Source: Schistocerca nitens
Lineage: Eukaryota > Arthropoda > Insecta > Orthoptera > Acrididae
Reading direction: 5' to 3'
Assembly (NCBI RefSeq): GCF_023898315.1
Contig: NC_064621.1
Span: 119,546,561-119,610,560 of the forward strand
DNA length: 64,000 nt
Shown here: piece by piece, positions 53,341-64,000 of the stretch
How positions within the stretch are numbered: position 1 is the stretch's first letter
How the letters are laid out: every line of letters begins with the position of its first letter
Notes under the pieces: generated by a model
Told to the model about the DNA's origin: nothing
Database searches by the model: none
Seen by the model: only the letters and a program-made list of their open reading frames with translations
Program-made: the position numbers and the translations under genes

Positions 53341-55559
53341 TTTGTGATGTCAGGTATTCACCATTTACACAGAGCACTTTAAAACATCGTTGTCACAACC
53401 ATCCATTTCTGTGAAAGATTGCTCGCGATTTTGATGTTTTCCAGGTGACACAAAACCAACTGTTCCTCAGGTATCTACAGCTCCGACACTTTCTGTTACA
53501 GCTCTTTCTACAATTATCTTGTCGACAACACCTGCTTCTGCAGTCCGTTCTTGTATCTTCAAATGTCAGCAGTACGAATCCTGCTTTCAAATTCACGTTT
53601 GAAAAAATTATAAATGCGAAAAGTAACCCCCTTCACCTGCTTGTGAACTACTTCGTGCTTATATCCATCAACTGACTTTTTACTTTAATCGCACTAAAAC
53701 ATTTACAGATACACATTCACAGCTATACTTCTACAAGCAAAAAGGAAACCATAAAGAGTTGAACGAATAGTTCGGTTTCCGCGAAGTACGGCAACAGCGC
53801 AACATGCAGGAGGCAGATTCTCGCAGTCTAGCTGTAACTCACTGCTAGCCGCTCGGAAAGAGAATGAATCTTATTGGCTGCCAGTGGTTAATGGAGGGGC
53901 ATGAGCAGAACGGCTGAAAAGTGGGCCTCCTTCGTATATAACGCGGACTTTATTATCATTAAACATGACTCCCATGTTGCAACAATGATTACCACTGTAC
54001 AGAAGAAAACTAAAACAAATAAAATTATTTACTCTGTGAGCCTCCAAAATCAATATCGTGTCCACAATGGAAGTATATGCCTACAAATGAATTACAAACA
54101 TCCCTGTCACTGTCAACCTACACCTAGAGAAATACTTTAGAGGAAGTATCTAATCGTGACGATATTCTACAAGCCTAATCAGAAGGTCGCTACCGTTGAA
54201 CAGACATCGTATTCGAATGAATACAACTGGATACAGTAAAATTATTTAGTTTCAAACAAAAATGTATAAAGTCAATTGAAAATGCTAAATCCTATTCTTA
54301 GTGTAATTTTGAGGCTGGGAGAAGATCTGTGACTTTTCTCAATTATTGCCCCCATGTATTAGAGGGACTCATTACGTTGGCTGATACAGATTAGCCTGGA
54401 GATACAGAAAGCTTCCACCCTGTGTGACAGTGGCAGTAGAGAGCTAAGAGAGCAAGAGAATGGACTCAACACATTTACTGTGATTGTTTGCCTATTTGCC
54501 GAGCCGCGATGTGTAAATCGCCGATTACAGTGCTGGGAGGAGTAGTACTGCAGCATTCCAGTAATTTCTGCCTACTCAGCGCACGTAACGCACAGCCAGC
54601 AAACTTATACAGATTATATTGTTTCAGTACAACACAGAACACGAGTCAAGGAACACAACTCAAGAATTTGTTAGTAATGTAACTCAGCTGAAGTATTCAT
54701 CTGAAGGAAGAGCTTCAGTATGCATAACACTCCAGAGAGAAACAAAGAATTATCACTTTGCTTACAGAGTAACGATTTCACTCACTCACTCTTAGTGGCG
54801 AAATCGTTACTCTGCAAATTCTAAAAGTGAGACTATTGACTATTGACTATTGACGCTATTGTCAGCGAAGTCTCTGAGTTGCTCCCCACACGATGTGTTC
54901 TCTTCTGACACCTGCAGAATAATCCTCTTAGAAATCGCACTCCTATTTTCAGCAATTCTCGAGGCGTCACCGTGTGCGACCCCTGCTCCGTAGCCCAAGT
55001 TTTATGGCTGCTGCATCGCTTTTTGCTGTTATGGGCGTTTACGTCAGTGACGTGCTGTTTTGTCAGTCCAGGTCCCACTGTAATTCTCAGCTTATAGAGG
55101 TACCCTCATTTTGTTTTGGCTCTGACAGAGTTTGCGAATACGACACTCAGTTCTGCAGCAGCTTTTGCAGCTGTCGTCCTCTTATTTTACCTTACAACCC
55201 CCCTCAATGACGGTCTGTCTCGATAACTCAGCACACAATTTTTACTCGCGTCGAACGTCTGACCGATCAGTTGGCAAGACTCAGCAGAGGAACGCCTCTC
55301 AGGATGTTTAGCGCAGTCCTGGATGATACGTCACGAACAGAAGAGTTTCTTGGACCACGACCTCAAATCTCGGAAGATTTACCAGCAGCTATGTCATCCG
55401 GTCGTCAAAGCATTCTGTGATCATTTCTTGAAAGACTAAGCAACTTGTGCACAGTAAACAACCAGCGCACAAACAGTTTATGTGGTACTAAAACGATCAA
55501 CATCAAGAATGACAAATCCCACGATCAGAGCAAATGACCAACATATGAAAAGAAAATAG
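53341..55559. other. Mostly unassigned DNA
   Basis: Contains a small hairpin (54765-54814) and a (CTATTGA)3 run at about 54833-54854. A TATA-like CGTATATAACG at 53934-53944 lies downstream of ATTGGCTGCC, without a gene to support a promoter. The open frame 54833-55078 (minus) is unrecognised. Confidence 0.35.
54765..54814. repeat. Perfect 15-bp hairpin
   Basis: CAGAGTAACGATTTC at 54765-54779 and its exact reverse complement at 54800-54814, with a 20-base loop. It could be the core of a small inverted-repeat element. Confidence 0.6.
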
Positions 55560-55569
55560 GGATACAGGT

Positions 55570-55793
55570 ACCTTGGAACTGATATCGACTAAAGGCAAAA
55601 GTTTCGTGCATATGTAGAAATAGTCTGTCAGAGAGGCAGTGCATGACGTTTGAAAGTTTTCGCTGTATGCGGCATAAATCTTCTATATGGTGCCTCTTGA
55701 AACACCAAACTCTTCGGCTACTTAGGTTACGGGGGCACGCGCCATATGAGAACCAATTATTTGCCCACGTTTGAAGTCACTTAGCTCCGACAT
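55570..55793 (-). pseudogene. Tc1-like transposase, N-terminal DNA-binding part
   Basis: From ATG at 55793 the minus strand reads MSELSDFKRGQIIGSHMARA, a stop, then VAEEFGVSRGTI, the first helix-turn-helix of a Tc1-type transposase. A frame change follows, and the match fades by about 55570. No catalytic part is present nearby. Confidence 0.6.
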
Positions 55794-56127
55794 AACGAAC
55801 TGAAAAATATGCTGAACACTGTTCTGACTACGATTGACACTTGCATCGTATTGAGGACATTATTCTGGTGCTGTTAGTGGTCAAATGCAATACTGCAACA
55901 TGTAGGTTTGGCAAGCATCTGCATTACAGAAAAGTCACATGGCATGAATTTCTGGAAGACGGCAATTGGCAGGTTCAGTCGCATTATTGTAGGGGTTTCC
56001 TGTCCTTCGCGCCCGCTGGTACCTTTCCTTCGCGAAGTATAGGAGTTGCATGTGCAAGTGTAGCTGTGAAGTTTAGTTACTGAAATAGGTGTGCCTGTAG
56101 TGTAGTGTAGTGTTGGAGATAATGAAA
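55794..56127. other. Unassigned DNA
   Basis: No feature recognised. Confidence 0.4.
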
Positions 56128-56307
56128 ATGGTTCAAATGGCTCTGAGCACTATGGGACTTAACATCTGAGGTCATCAGTCCCCTAGAACTATTAAACCTA
56201 ACTAACCTAAGGACATCACGCACATCCATGCCCGAGGCAGGATTCGAACCTGCGACCGTAGCGGTCACGCGCTTCCAGACTGAAGCGCCTGGAACCGCTC
56301 AGCCACG
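56128..56307 (-). repeat. tRNA-derived SINE, family B, slightly 5'-truncated
   Basis: Minus strand: GTGGCTGAGCGGTTCCAGG head lacking the usual GCCGGCCGC start, GGTTCGAATCC, CCTTAGGTTAGTTAGG, CTCAGAGCCATTTGAACC. Approximate duplication GGAGATAATGAAA / GGAGAAATGAAA on the two sides. Confidence 0.85.
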
Positions 56308-56319
56308 GAGAAATGAAAG

Positions 56320-58955
56320 GAGAGGGTGAAACCCGGTGTTGCCACGTAGCCCACTCCTCTGGAAGAGCATCAAGGGGGCAGTCCAGCTTATCGTCTCTAA
56401 CTGACCGAGCGCAATCAACAATGCCGCATGACCATACTTCAGGGCACCCTGTGGAGAGGTTTCGAACTGAATCCAGGAGAATGGCGCAAAGTCTGCTGAT
56501 CACGAACTCGCCTCTCGTTGTCATAAAGGCAACGGGAAAATTTTCAACAGCGCGTGGCTTACCCAGACGTTACTCATCCATGTGCTCTTCTCATCCAAGT
56601 GTGCTTAATTCCGGTGATCTCGCAAAATCCCGGCATATCTACCTGAGCACGGTTGTTGACAGCATCTACATTTAAGTCCAAGCATGCACTTCGCGTGATG
56701 TTTGCATGATCTTGTGCAACCCTTGTATACACCTAGTAGAGCATGCTGGAGGGAAGGAGGAGGCTAGGGGGTTGAGGGGGAGAGCCGTACTATATCCACA
56801 GTACACACTGTAAAGAAACTTCTAAAGAAACGCCGAATACTTAAGAATGAGTGTATAGGAAATAAAATACAGAGAGATGCTCAATAAAATGTATTTCTAT
56901 GCCCAGAGATCACTGCGTTAAGCCTCCGATGAGTACCGTATCATAATCTAATCGAAAAATACGCTTGACTAATGTAAAGGCTGCCAGAGGGAAAAAAGTT
57001 AGCACCCAAACACTCGTGGATGGCACAGGAATTGATACTGAGCGTAACAAAACAAGAGTAGAATCGCGGAGGTACGTTTCCAGATATTCCTTTATCAACG
57101 AAGATAGAGAAGCACTGCCAGTTACCTTCTCATACAACTACAGAGACGAGCGACTGATGTAGATGTCAATGTCAGGTGTCTTGAGAAGCAGATGACGTGG
57201 CTAAAGTCAAACAGGACCATAGCGCTTGTCGCATTGTCTGTCTTTCTCATGGTTATGCATGTTTCTACAGCTTCACATTTTGACTGTAGCCGTCCTTTTT
57301 GAGTGAATGTATGGAATTTAAGTGCACTGTCGGATCTTTAGTTCACACATAAGTGCTGACAAAGGTTGTGAGCAATGAGAACGATCTACCATAGCTGAGT
57401 AAAGTTTTAAAATTTCTGCTTTGAATGATGAGGTAACTCCATCACAGAGTTAAGCTGCCTTGCTGCCAAAAAGGAGCTGAAGCGAAGCAAGCTGATATTC
57501 AGCAGAAGCATGAAAGAAGCTTTTAGTGGATTCGAAAACAATGTTTTGTTTAACAGTGTGATGAAAAATACTAAAAGTCTTAATACATATCGTGTACACT
57601 GTTGCTCATAATCACACTGGCGCCGGAAAGGATGAAAACGCCAAAAAGCTGAAAAACTGAATTCTTACTTCCGTAGTTGATTGACAAAGGAAAATCTTAT
57701 ACTTGCCCTCCTTTCAACAGCTGAGTCACTCCGTCTTGTTTTATCTCGGTTAGTGGCTGACAGTGTGACACAGAGTCGAATACATTTTGGAGGTCCTGAA
57801 AAGACAAAGTCACCCTCTTCACCTACTTTCATTATTTACGTGTTCGAAAAAAGGAAACTGTGTCCCACGCCAGAGCTTTTCCCTGAATCCGAACTGAGTC
57901 CTTTAAGACTATTGTTTTCCTCCAGTGACATCATCATTTTAAGGTTAGAGTGGGTTCCACGATACTGCAATAGATGCACGTTAGGGAGTTTGCTATGTAA
58001 TTCCATATGTCTGATCTGTTACTCTTTCTATAAACAAAGGGGTCTTCACTGCTTCCCAGCGGTAAGAACTACTGGCAGCACAACCGATTCACATTTCATA
58101 TGAGCTAGGAAAGCAAGTAATTCAGCACCACATTCAATCTAAAATCGAAGTTAAATTTCTTGAGAGCTTGTTGCCTGGCTCGCTTTGCGTAGTCTTCATC
58201 ATTTTTCAGTGCTGAGGGTGATAGTATCAGTATGAGTGTGTGTGACAGCCGAAACTTGGTCGATAGTATTCTCATGTGACAAAACATTTTTAAATACTTA
58301 TTTAATATTTATGCTTTCTGTCTCTGGCCTTCATTTCCAACGAAACAAACCGAACTGACGATTTCTCCCCGTTCTTTGACTTTAAGTTTTACCTTTTTAA
58401 ATTTCTATGAATGTTCTGATTTACTTTCTGCCAGATTATGACCTCAAGTTTCATGAATGACTTTGGCATTCTTCCCAAAAGGTCTAAGATATTGATTTCA
58501 TATGCAGGTTTGCGTACTAAATGACCGAGGTATTCATCGGACAATGTATTCAGTGTTACTTAACATGACTGAGACTGAAAAGTTCTCTATTTGCTACACA
58601 GAGTTTCGATTCCCATAAAAGTAATAATATGGGAGAACCAAATGTCTTCTGCCTGTTTACGTAGATATGTCAGGTATATGGTCTTATTGTGATGCTCTCC
58701 AACGACCCCCACCACTAACGTTATAATCCTAGATGGCTGCATGTTGAAAATGTTTGCAATAAATATTGCACCTACCACCTCACATACGTGCACGCGCCAT
58801 CCAAAAATCCCTAGGATTCACATGAATTGCATAAAATGGCGAGATGTTCAAAAAATATTGCTAATAATACAATATTTCCAAGTCAAAGTAATCTTCATAT
58901 GAGTAATGTAAAATGGTGTAAATCGGCAAAAATTATGCCTTGTCAGCAAATTCAT
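56320..58955. other. Mostly unassigned DNA
   Basis: 56320-56740 has a protein-free, moderately GC-rich character and may be another interspersed repeat, but no second copy exists in this window. Near 57640-57690 one can read KLNSYFRS and LTKENL, reminiscent of the segment between endonuclease and polymerase in Jockey-type LINEs. I do not consider that proven. The 140-codon frame 57681-58103 has no domain. Confidence 0.3.
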
Positions 58956-59038
58956 CTCTCTCTCTCTCTCTCTCTCTCTGACACACAGACACACTCACAC
59001 TGACCTCTCTCTCTCTGACACACAGACACACTCACACT

Positions 59039-59093
<55 letters not shown>
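58956..59093. repeat. Compound microsatellite: (TC)n, duplicated block, (CA)n
   Basis: A TC run at 58954-58978, a block TGACACACAGACACACTCAC plus ACTGAC present twice with a CTCTCT spacer (58979-59042), then about 26 CA units to 59092. Confidence 0.9.
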
Positions 59094-59097
<4 letters not shown>

Positions 59098-60412
59098 GTC
59101 TGAATTTTAGACCATGTTCAAAAGTATACGACTACCTTATACTATTTGTTATACTACTTACCAAAATACAATTGCTGGATCCAAATTATCAAAAATACAT
59201 TAAGATTGTAACATTTGTAACATATAGTATTTACGTGTATGGAAAACAGGCGAAAAATGAAAGATTATATTTACACAGCTCAGAAAGGGAATTAAAATCT
59301 GGTCTTCCACCAAAATATAACTATTTGTCAGGCCATGTAAGATTTTGTGTAAGCTAAAGATTCTGCAACGTTATAACTACTATACAGATTGCTCACACAA
59401 TAACGCTACCGATAAAACTTATTCGTTAAGCACAGTTGAACTAAGTACCTCGCATTATGGAACGCAAAATACATAGTAATGTGTTCATTAACATTAGAAA
59501 ACAGACCTGGGACTACTGCTGACTTCACTTGCATCTTACAGTGCGCTTTTTGACAAGATCAGTTTGATCTCTGTACTGTTGCACAGCAACCATGTTTCCG
59601 GGTGCACCAATAAGTTTCCGAAGGTGTTGCGCAAACAAATGGTAAAAGAAACAAGTCCAACTGAGAAGTGTGCCACAATCGTAATCTGGAGCAGGGCCGG
59701 TATTTCAAAAGCATGGCAACACCCGAACCTAGTTGTTACACAGCAAGCAGAGCTATAGAAAAGAGCGGAAACTGTGCAGCATGGCTACAGCCAGAACTTC
59801 ATTCTGCAAACTCCACTCTACGTAGTAATAATACAACATCAGAGCTGCGCCGCTACAAGGCGTGCTAGTAACTGTGATGCAGAAGCAGGAAATGCGCCGT
59901 ACTTGAGACACCACGTTGCGGGCAGTACCGCTGACACCTCTGTTTCAACGAGAGCAGAAGGCACCTAACCTGCTATAATGAGGTAATATTTCTTTTTAAA
60001 TACTTCTGTTTCGTACAGCTCGTTCTCATTGTGTCTGTTCATTCCGACTGCATCACCGACACCGACAGAATGACAGTTATGCTAGTTACAGGTTAGCGCT
60101 TCTGGCGAAGAACCATTTGCTGCTTGCCGCCTGCCGGAGGAATTCAACTATTAGTCTGTAGGCAGTGGGTGGACTTCATCGCTCTACACCAGTTGCTAGG
60201 TTACAGTCGTGACAGATGACAGATGCAGACCTATGAGGCCTTCCTCTGGTGAAGGACCTAACCGACCGACTGGAAGGCGCCACGCTCTACTTGCTATGTG
60301 GACACCTGAGTGGTGCCTCCCGCTCTGTACGTGCACTGTATTCGTGGCTGTTCGATGTGTGTGTTGAGATAGCCCTATGCTTCCGCCTTTACAACATCTG
60401 CCATCCGGAAGG
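59094..60412. other. Unassigned DNA
   Basis: The part from about 60060 may belong to an LTR that ends at 60961, as the SINE at 60413 lies inside it. No coding feature. Confidence 0.35.
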
Positions 60413-60613
60413 TTCAAAAATGGTTCAAATGGCTCTGAGCACTATGGGTCTTAACATCGGAGGTCATCAGTCCCCCTAGAATTTTGAACTACTTAAACCT
60501 AACCTAAGGGCATCACACACACCCATGACCGAGCGGGATTCGAACCTGCGACCGTAGCGGTCGCGCGATTCCAGACTGCAGCGAATAGAATCGCTCGGCC
60601 ACAGCGGCTGGCT
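60413..60613 (-). repeat. tRNA-derived SINE, family B
   Basis: Minus strand: AGCCAGCCGCTGTGGCCGAG head, GGTTCGAATCC, a body with a small deletion (CCCTTAGGTTAGGTTTAAG), CTCAGAGCCATTTGAACC tail. Duplication CATCCGGAAGG (60402-60412 and 60614-60624). Confidence 0.9.
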
Positions 60614-60786
60614 CATCCGGAAGGGGCTGTGAGTGCAGGTCAAAGAGCGTTTACCTCTTCGAATGCGCTGGGGTCTTCGAGTTCATCACGGAGCATCCGA
60701 GCCCAACTCGGGATCCCACTGCCGCCCCCGCGCTGCATCGTTGTCATGCAGGGTGCCTCACCTACCGCGTACTACGCAAGCTTTTG

Positions 60787-60980
60787 AGTGTTAGTCCAGC
60801 CCGGCCTATTTTCTGAGCAGCGAGTACTATTCTTTGTAGCTGACGCGGTAATCAAATACTGAAACACTCACCAGTCCTCGGAGTTCGACCCCTGACACTT
60901 TGCAACGTTACCTGTTTAACGTCGACACCCACTGTCCTCCTCGCCAACGGGTAACCGTTACAATTGGTGGTCAGAAGAGG
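60787..60980 (+). other. Possible LTR end with primer-binding site
   Basis: The sequence TGTTAGTCCAG ... GGTAACCGTTACA (60787-60961), starting TG and ending CA, is followed by ATTGGTGGTCAGAAGAGG. TGG shortly after a CA terminus is the layout of a retroelement primer-binding site. No gag frame or second LTR is present; the following DNA turns into a LINE fragment. Confidence 0.3.
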
Positions 60981-61084
60981 GCTCCACAACACGCGACAGA
61001 ATACAACTGGCGTCGGAAGTAGCCGACTGCGTCACGATAACGTTGTACACCTTTACACTGGTACGCATGAAATGCAAAAAAATT

Positions 61085-61620
61085 TAAGTTAATGCAGATT
61101 ATTAGGAGAAACAATCCCGTAATGTTCAAATACAGCATTGGTACTGTGCTTCCTGAGACAGTCACGTTGATTAAATATCTAGGCATAACTTTTCAATGCG
61201 ATATAAAATGGAACATACATCGAAGGACTGTAGTAGGGAGGGAAAATGGTCGATTTCAGTTTATGGGGAGAATTTTAGTAAAGTGTAGCTTACCTAAAGG
61301 AAGACGGCATATAGAACACTTATGTGACTCTTCATGAATATTCATGGAGTGTGTGGGAACCCTGCAGGTCATATTAAAGGAAGACATCGAAGCAAATCAG
61401 AGGCAAGTTGCTGCATTTATTACTGGTAGGTTCGATCAACAAGCTTAACATGTATTATGGACAATTAGAACTCGTATTTAGGCATATAGGCAGTTGTTTT
61501 TTCTGTTGACGTATTTGCGAGTGGAACAGGGGACGAAATTACTAGCAGTGTTGCAAGATACCCTCCGTCACGCTTCGTATGGTGGCTTGCGGAGTGTTTA
61601 TGTAAATTTAGATGTCACTG
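61085..61620 (+). pseudogene. LINE 3' end (Jockey/CR1-like)
   Basis: KYLGITFQCDIKWNIHRR and VGRENGRFQFMGRILVKCS (61160-61290), then EANQRQVAAFITGRFDQQ (about 61390-61440) and a 3' end GGTGGCTTGCGGAGTGTTTA at 61580. These are conserved residues after the polymerase. The middle (LVRPLLEYxxxVWDP) is reduced and stops are present. Related in type to 5890-6880. Confidence 0.65.
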
Positions 61621-61639
61621 CCATCGTCGTTACTGCTAG

Positions 61640-62007
61640 TCGAGCTGACATCGCTGCAATCAGCCTCGCTCATCTAGCCGGTGCTAAAAAATGAAGGGTA
61701 GTGAGTGAGAATTATTTTTTTACTTCGTAGCTGGCTTTTTTGCTTCATTCTATACTTTGTTGGCCAAAGTGGACCACAGAGACGCTCATTCTAAGAGCAA
61801 CTCTGGTGCAACATTGTGTACCCCCATACCTATCCTAGTTTAGAGGCAGGAGTGAAACATATTAGACACTTGTTAGGTGTGCATTTTGTAATCATTCTGG
61901 ACACGAGCAGACACGCACCAAGGCTGTGCCAGTCAGATGTTTTACTCGCCGACTTTGTGGGTCATTTGTCACCGGATTGTAATGAACGTAGATGGGCTAT
62001 GGTATGT
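61640..62007. other. Unassigned DNA
   Basis: No feature recognised. Confidence 0.4.
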
Positions 62008-62207
62008 TCAAAAATGGTTCAAATGGCTCTGAGCACTATGGGACTCAACATCTTAGGTCATAAGTCCCCTAGAACTTAGAACTACTTAAACCTAACTAAC
62101 CTAAGGACATCACACACCCATGCCCGAGGCAGGATTCGAACCTGCGACCGTAGCAGTCCCGCGGTTCCGGACTGCAGCGCCAGAACCGCTAGACCACCGC
62201 GGCCGGC
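62008..62207 (-). repeat. tRNA-derived SINE, family B
   Basis: Minus-strand copy nearly identical to that at 9932-10129. Duplication GGCTATGGTATGT (61995-62007 and 62208-62220), 13 bp and identical, so probably a young insertion. Confidence 0.9.
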
Positions 62208-62309
62208 GGCTATGGTATGTCGTAAGAGTTAGAGCAATTCCTTATTTTTGTGCGTATCGTATAATTGGAAACTGGTGTTCGTTTCCCTTGTATAGTATAT
62301 TTCTTTGTA

Positions 62310-63731
62310 CACTCCTGGAAATTGAAATAAGAACACCGTGAATTCATTGTCCCAGGAAGGGGAAACTTTATTGACACATTCCTGGGGTCAGATACATCAC
62401 ATGATCACACTGACAGAACCACAGGCACATAGACACAGGCAACAGAGCATGCACAATGTCGGCACTACTACAGTGTATATCCACCTTTCGCAGCAATGCA
62501 GGCTGCTATTCTCCCATGGAGACGATCGTAGAGATGCTGGATGTAGTCCTGTGGAACGGCTTGCCATGCCATTTCCACCTGGCGCCTCAGTTGGACCAGC
62601 GTTCGTGCTGGACGTGCAGACCGCGTGAGACGACGCTTCATCCAGTCCCAAACATGCTCAATGGGGGACAGATACGGAGATCTTGCTGGCCAGGGTAGTT
62701 GACTTACACCTTCTAGAGCACGTTGGGTGGCACGGGATACATGCGGACGTGCATTGTCCTGTTGGACCAGCAAGTTCCCTTGCCGGTCTAGGAATGGTAG
62801 AACGATGGGTTCGATGACGGTTTGGATGTACCGTGCACTATTCAGTGTCCCCTCGACGATCACCGGTGGTGTACGGCCAGTGTAGGAGATCGCTCCCCAC
62901 ACCATGATGCCGGGTGTTGGCCCTGTGTGCCTCGGTCGTATGCAGTCCTGATTGTGGCGCTCACCTGCATGGCGCCAAACACGCATACGACCATCATTGG
63001 CACCAAGGCAGAAGCGACTCTCATCGCTGAAGACGACACGTCTCCATTCGTCGCTCCATTCACGCCTGTCGCGACACCACTGGAGGCGGGCTGCACGATG
63101 TTGGGGCGTGAGCGGAAGACGGCCTAACGGTGTGCGGGACCGTAGCCCAGCTTCATGGAGACGGTTGCGAATGGTCCTCGCCGATACCCCAGGAGCAACA
63201 GTGTCCCTAATTTGCTGGGAAGTGGCGGTGCGGTCCCCTACGGCACTGCGTAGGATCCTACGGTCTTGGCGTGCATCCGTGCGTCGCTGCGGTCCGGTCC
63301 CAGGTCGACGGGCACGTGCACCTTCCGCCGACCACTGGCGACAACATCGATGTACTGTGGAGACCTCACGCCCCACGTGTTGAGCAATTCGGCGGTACGT
63401 CCACCCGGCCTCCCGCATGCCCACTATACGCCCTCGCTCAAAGTCCGTCAACTGCACATACGGTTCACGTCCACGCTGTCGCGGCATGCTACCAGTGTTA
63501 AAGACTGCGATGGAGCTCCGTATGCCACGGCAAACTGGCTGACACTGACGGCGGCGGTGCACAAATGCTGCGCAGCTAGCGCCATTCGACGGCCAACACC
63601 GCGGTTCCTGGTGTGTCCGCTGTGCCGTGCGTGTGATCATTGCTTGTACAGCCCTCTCGCAGTGTCCGGAGCAAGTATGGTGGGTCTGACACACCGGTGT
63701 CAATGTGTTCTTTTTTCCATTTCCAGGAGTG
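62310..63731 (-). mobile_element. Tc1-like transposon, apparently intact
   Basis: Terminal inverted repeats of 27 bp, CACTCCTGGAAATTGAAAT... on the left and CACTCCTGGAAATGGAAAA... inverted on the right, with two differences, each bordered by TA (62308-62309 and 63732-63733). Total 1422 bp with one uninterrupted transposase gene. The interior is clearly GC-richer than the flanks. Confidence 0.9.
62468..63487 (-). CDS. Tc1-like transposase, full length
   Basis: Cut-and-paste transposase acting on the ends at 62310 and 63731 and integrating at TA. 339 residues from the ATG at 63487; the open phase extends upstream to 63772, beyond the transposon end, so this internal methionine (MPRQRGREPY) is chosen because it lies inside the element and fits the usual 340-residue length. 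Residues 14-55 form the first helix-turn-helix (FERGRIVGMREAGWTYRRIA) and about 75-112 the second. Catalytic residues: D155 in FSDESRF, D244 in QQDNARPH, E277 in SPIEHVW, with 32 residues between the last two. SPDLSP of the family reads SPYLSP here (Y272). No stop or frameshift. GC-rich codons contrast with neighbouring DNA. Activity is inference. Confidence 0.9.
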   Translation of the reverse strand: MPRQRGREPYVQLTDFERGRIVGMREAGWTYRRIAQHVGREVSTVHRCCRQWSAEGARARRPGTGPQRRTDARQDRRILRSAVGDRTATSQQIRDTVAPGVSARTIRNRLHEAGLRSRTPLGRLPLTPQHRAARLQWCRDRREWSDEWRRVVFSDESRFCLGANDGRMRVWRHAGERHNQDCIRPRHTGPTPGIMVWGAISYTGRTPPVIVEGTLNSARYIQTVIEPIVLPFLDRQGNLLVQQDNARPHVSRATQRALEGVSQLPWPARSPYLSPIEHVWDWMKRRLTRSARPARTLVQLRRQVEMAWQAVPQDYIQHLYDRLHGRIAACIAAKGGYTL

Positions 63732-63733
63732 TA

Positions 63734-64000
63734 TATGCAGTAACAGTGTAAGCAACATACCGGTGGAAACACGCTCCGCTAATACGAGTGATTTGCTTGC
63801 CACTATGACGGAACAGACTGTCTGATTACAGGCTGTGCTGGAATAGAAACAAGGGGAATTAGAAAATTACAGAGGCCAGGCAGAAGCACTGCAGGTCGAC
63901 AAAAGACAGGGTTAGCAACAATTTCAGGAAGTTAAAGTGACGCAGAGTGTACCCTCTTCTTCTAGCAAATCTAATAACTATTTATTCTGGCAACGCAGTG
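63734..64000 (+). other. Possible retroelement gag fragment
   Basis: From 63804 one frame reads MTEQTV, stop, QAVLE, stop, KQGELENYRGQAEALQVDKR and FQEVKVTQSVPSSSSKSNN. A glutamine- and glutamate-rich, coiled-coil-like composition like this is seen in N-terminal gag regions. The window ends before it can be tested. Confidence 0.25.

Noticed and set aside
57681-58103. 140-codon plus-strand open frame as a gene
   Set aside because: No domain or conserved pattern. The few LINE-like residues just upstream are in a frame with stops and are too weak to call.
58956-59093. CRISPR-like array of direct repeats
   Set aside because: The units are dinucleotide runs and one duplicated block without unique spacers, in a eukaryotic context.
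63266-63751. 161-codon plus-strand frame near the window end
   Set aside because: It is antisense to the intact Tc1 transposase; GC-rich genes produce long antisense frames.

Overview
This window reads as repeat-rich intergenic or intronic DNA of a large insect genome, most likely an orthopteran of the grasshopper/locust type (Schistocerca-like). The basis is AT-rich host DNA, no bacterial-style gene packing, and ten copies of one tRNA-derived SINE with a very constant body (CCTTAGGTTAGTTAGG ... CTCAGAGCCATTTGAACC), which I associate from memory with locust genomes. I see no convincing complete host gene. Two weak hints of host sequence are a possible terminal exon (22679-22769) and a GC-rich island (28100-28450).

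Layout. 0.7-6.9 kb: an inverted SINE pair; a 5'-truncated but otherwise intact LINE (2426-4229) bounded by a 75-bp target-site duplication; a tandem array of tRNA-like units; two oppositely oriented Tc1 fragments; a LINE 3' end. 8.7-20.6 kb: a RTE-like LINE remnant, then a piggyBac-like remnant split by a 7.3-kb Ty3/gypsy LTR element (12701-20050, minus strand), whose own 5' LTR is split by a probable 1.7-kb solo LTR. 20.7-27.8 kb: three Tc1-like elements; the middle one hosts a 5S-rRNA-derived SINE and a 534-bp element that is mostly a perfect-register palindrome. 29.2-32.9 kb: an IS630/mariner-type element with about 290-bp terminal inverted repeats and two SINE insertions, then a mariner remnant. 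33-38 kb: microsatellites, a Penelope-type GIY-YIG fragment split across both strands, a chimeric SINE, a DD34D mariner end, and a SINE nested in a SINE. 38.4-46 kb: a scrambled gypsy remnant and two minus-strand LINE remnants, one carrying an unclassified 1.67-kb insertion. 46-64 kb: mostly unassigned DNA with scattered LINE, Tc1 and SINE copies, ending with an apparently intact Tc1-like transposon (62310-63731).

The elements do not form a pathway. They form a stratigraphy: Tc1, piggyBac and old LINEs are hosts; LTR elements and SINEs are guests; and guest-in-guest cases give relative ages. Only three reading frames look usable: the LINE reverse transcriptase (2427-4160), the Tc1 transposase (62468-63487), and the RNase H-integrase part of the gypsy polyprotein (13781-15340), whose upstream parts are broken. 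I did not find a new multi-gene system. The observations most worth checking are the palindromic element with a 13-bp duplication, the tRNA-Gly-headed chimeric SINE, the nested solo LTR, the LINE with a 75-bp duplication, and the intact Tc1 copy.
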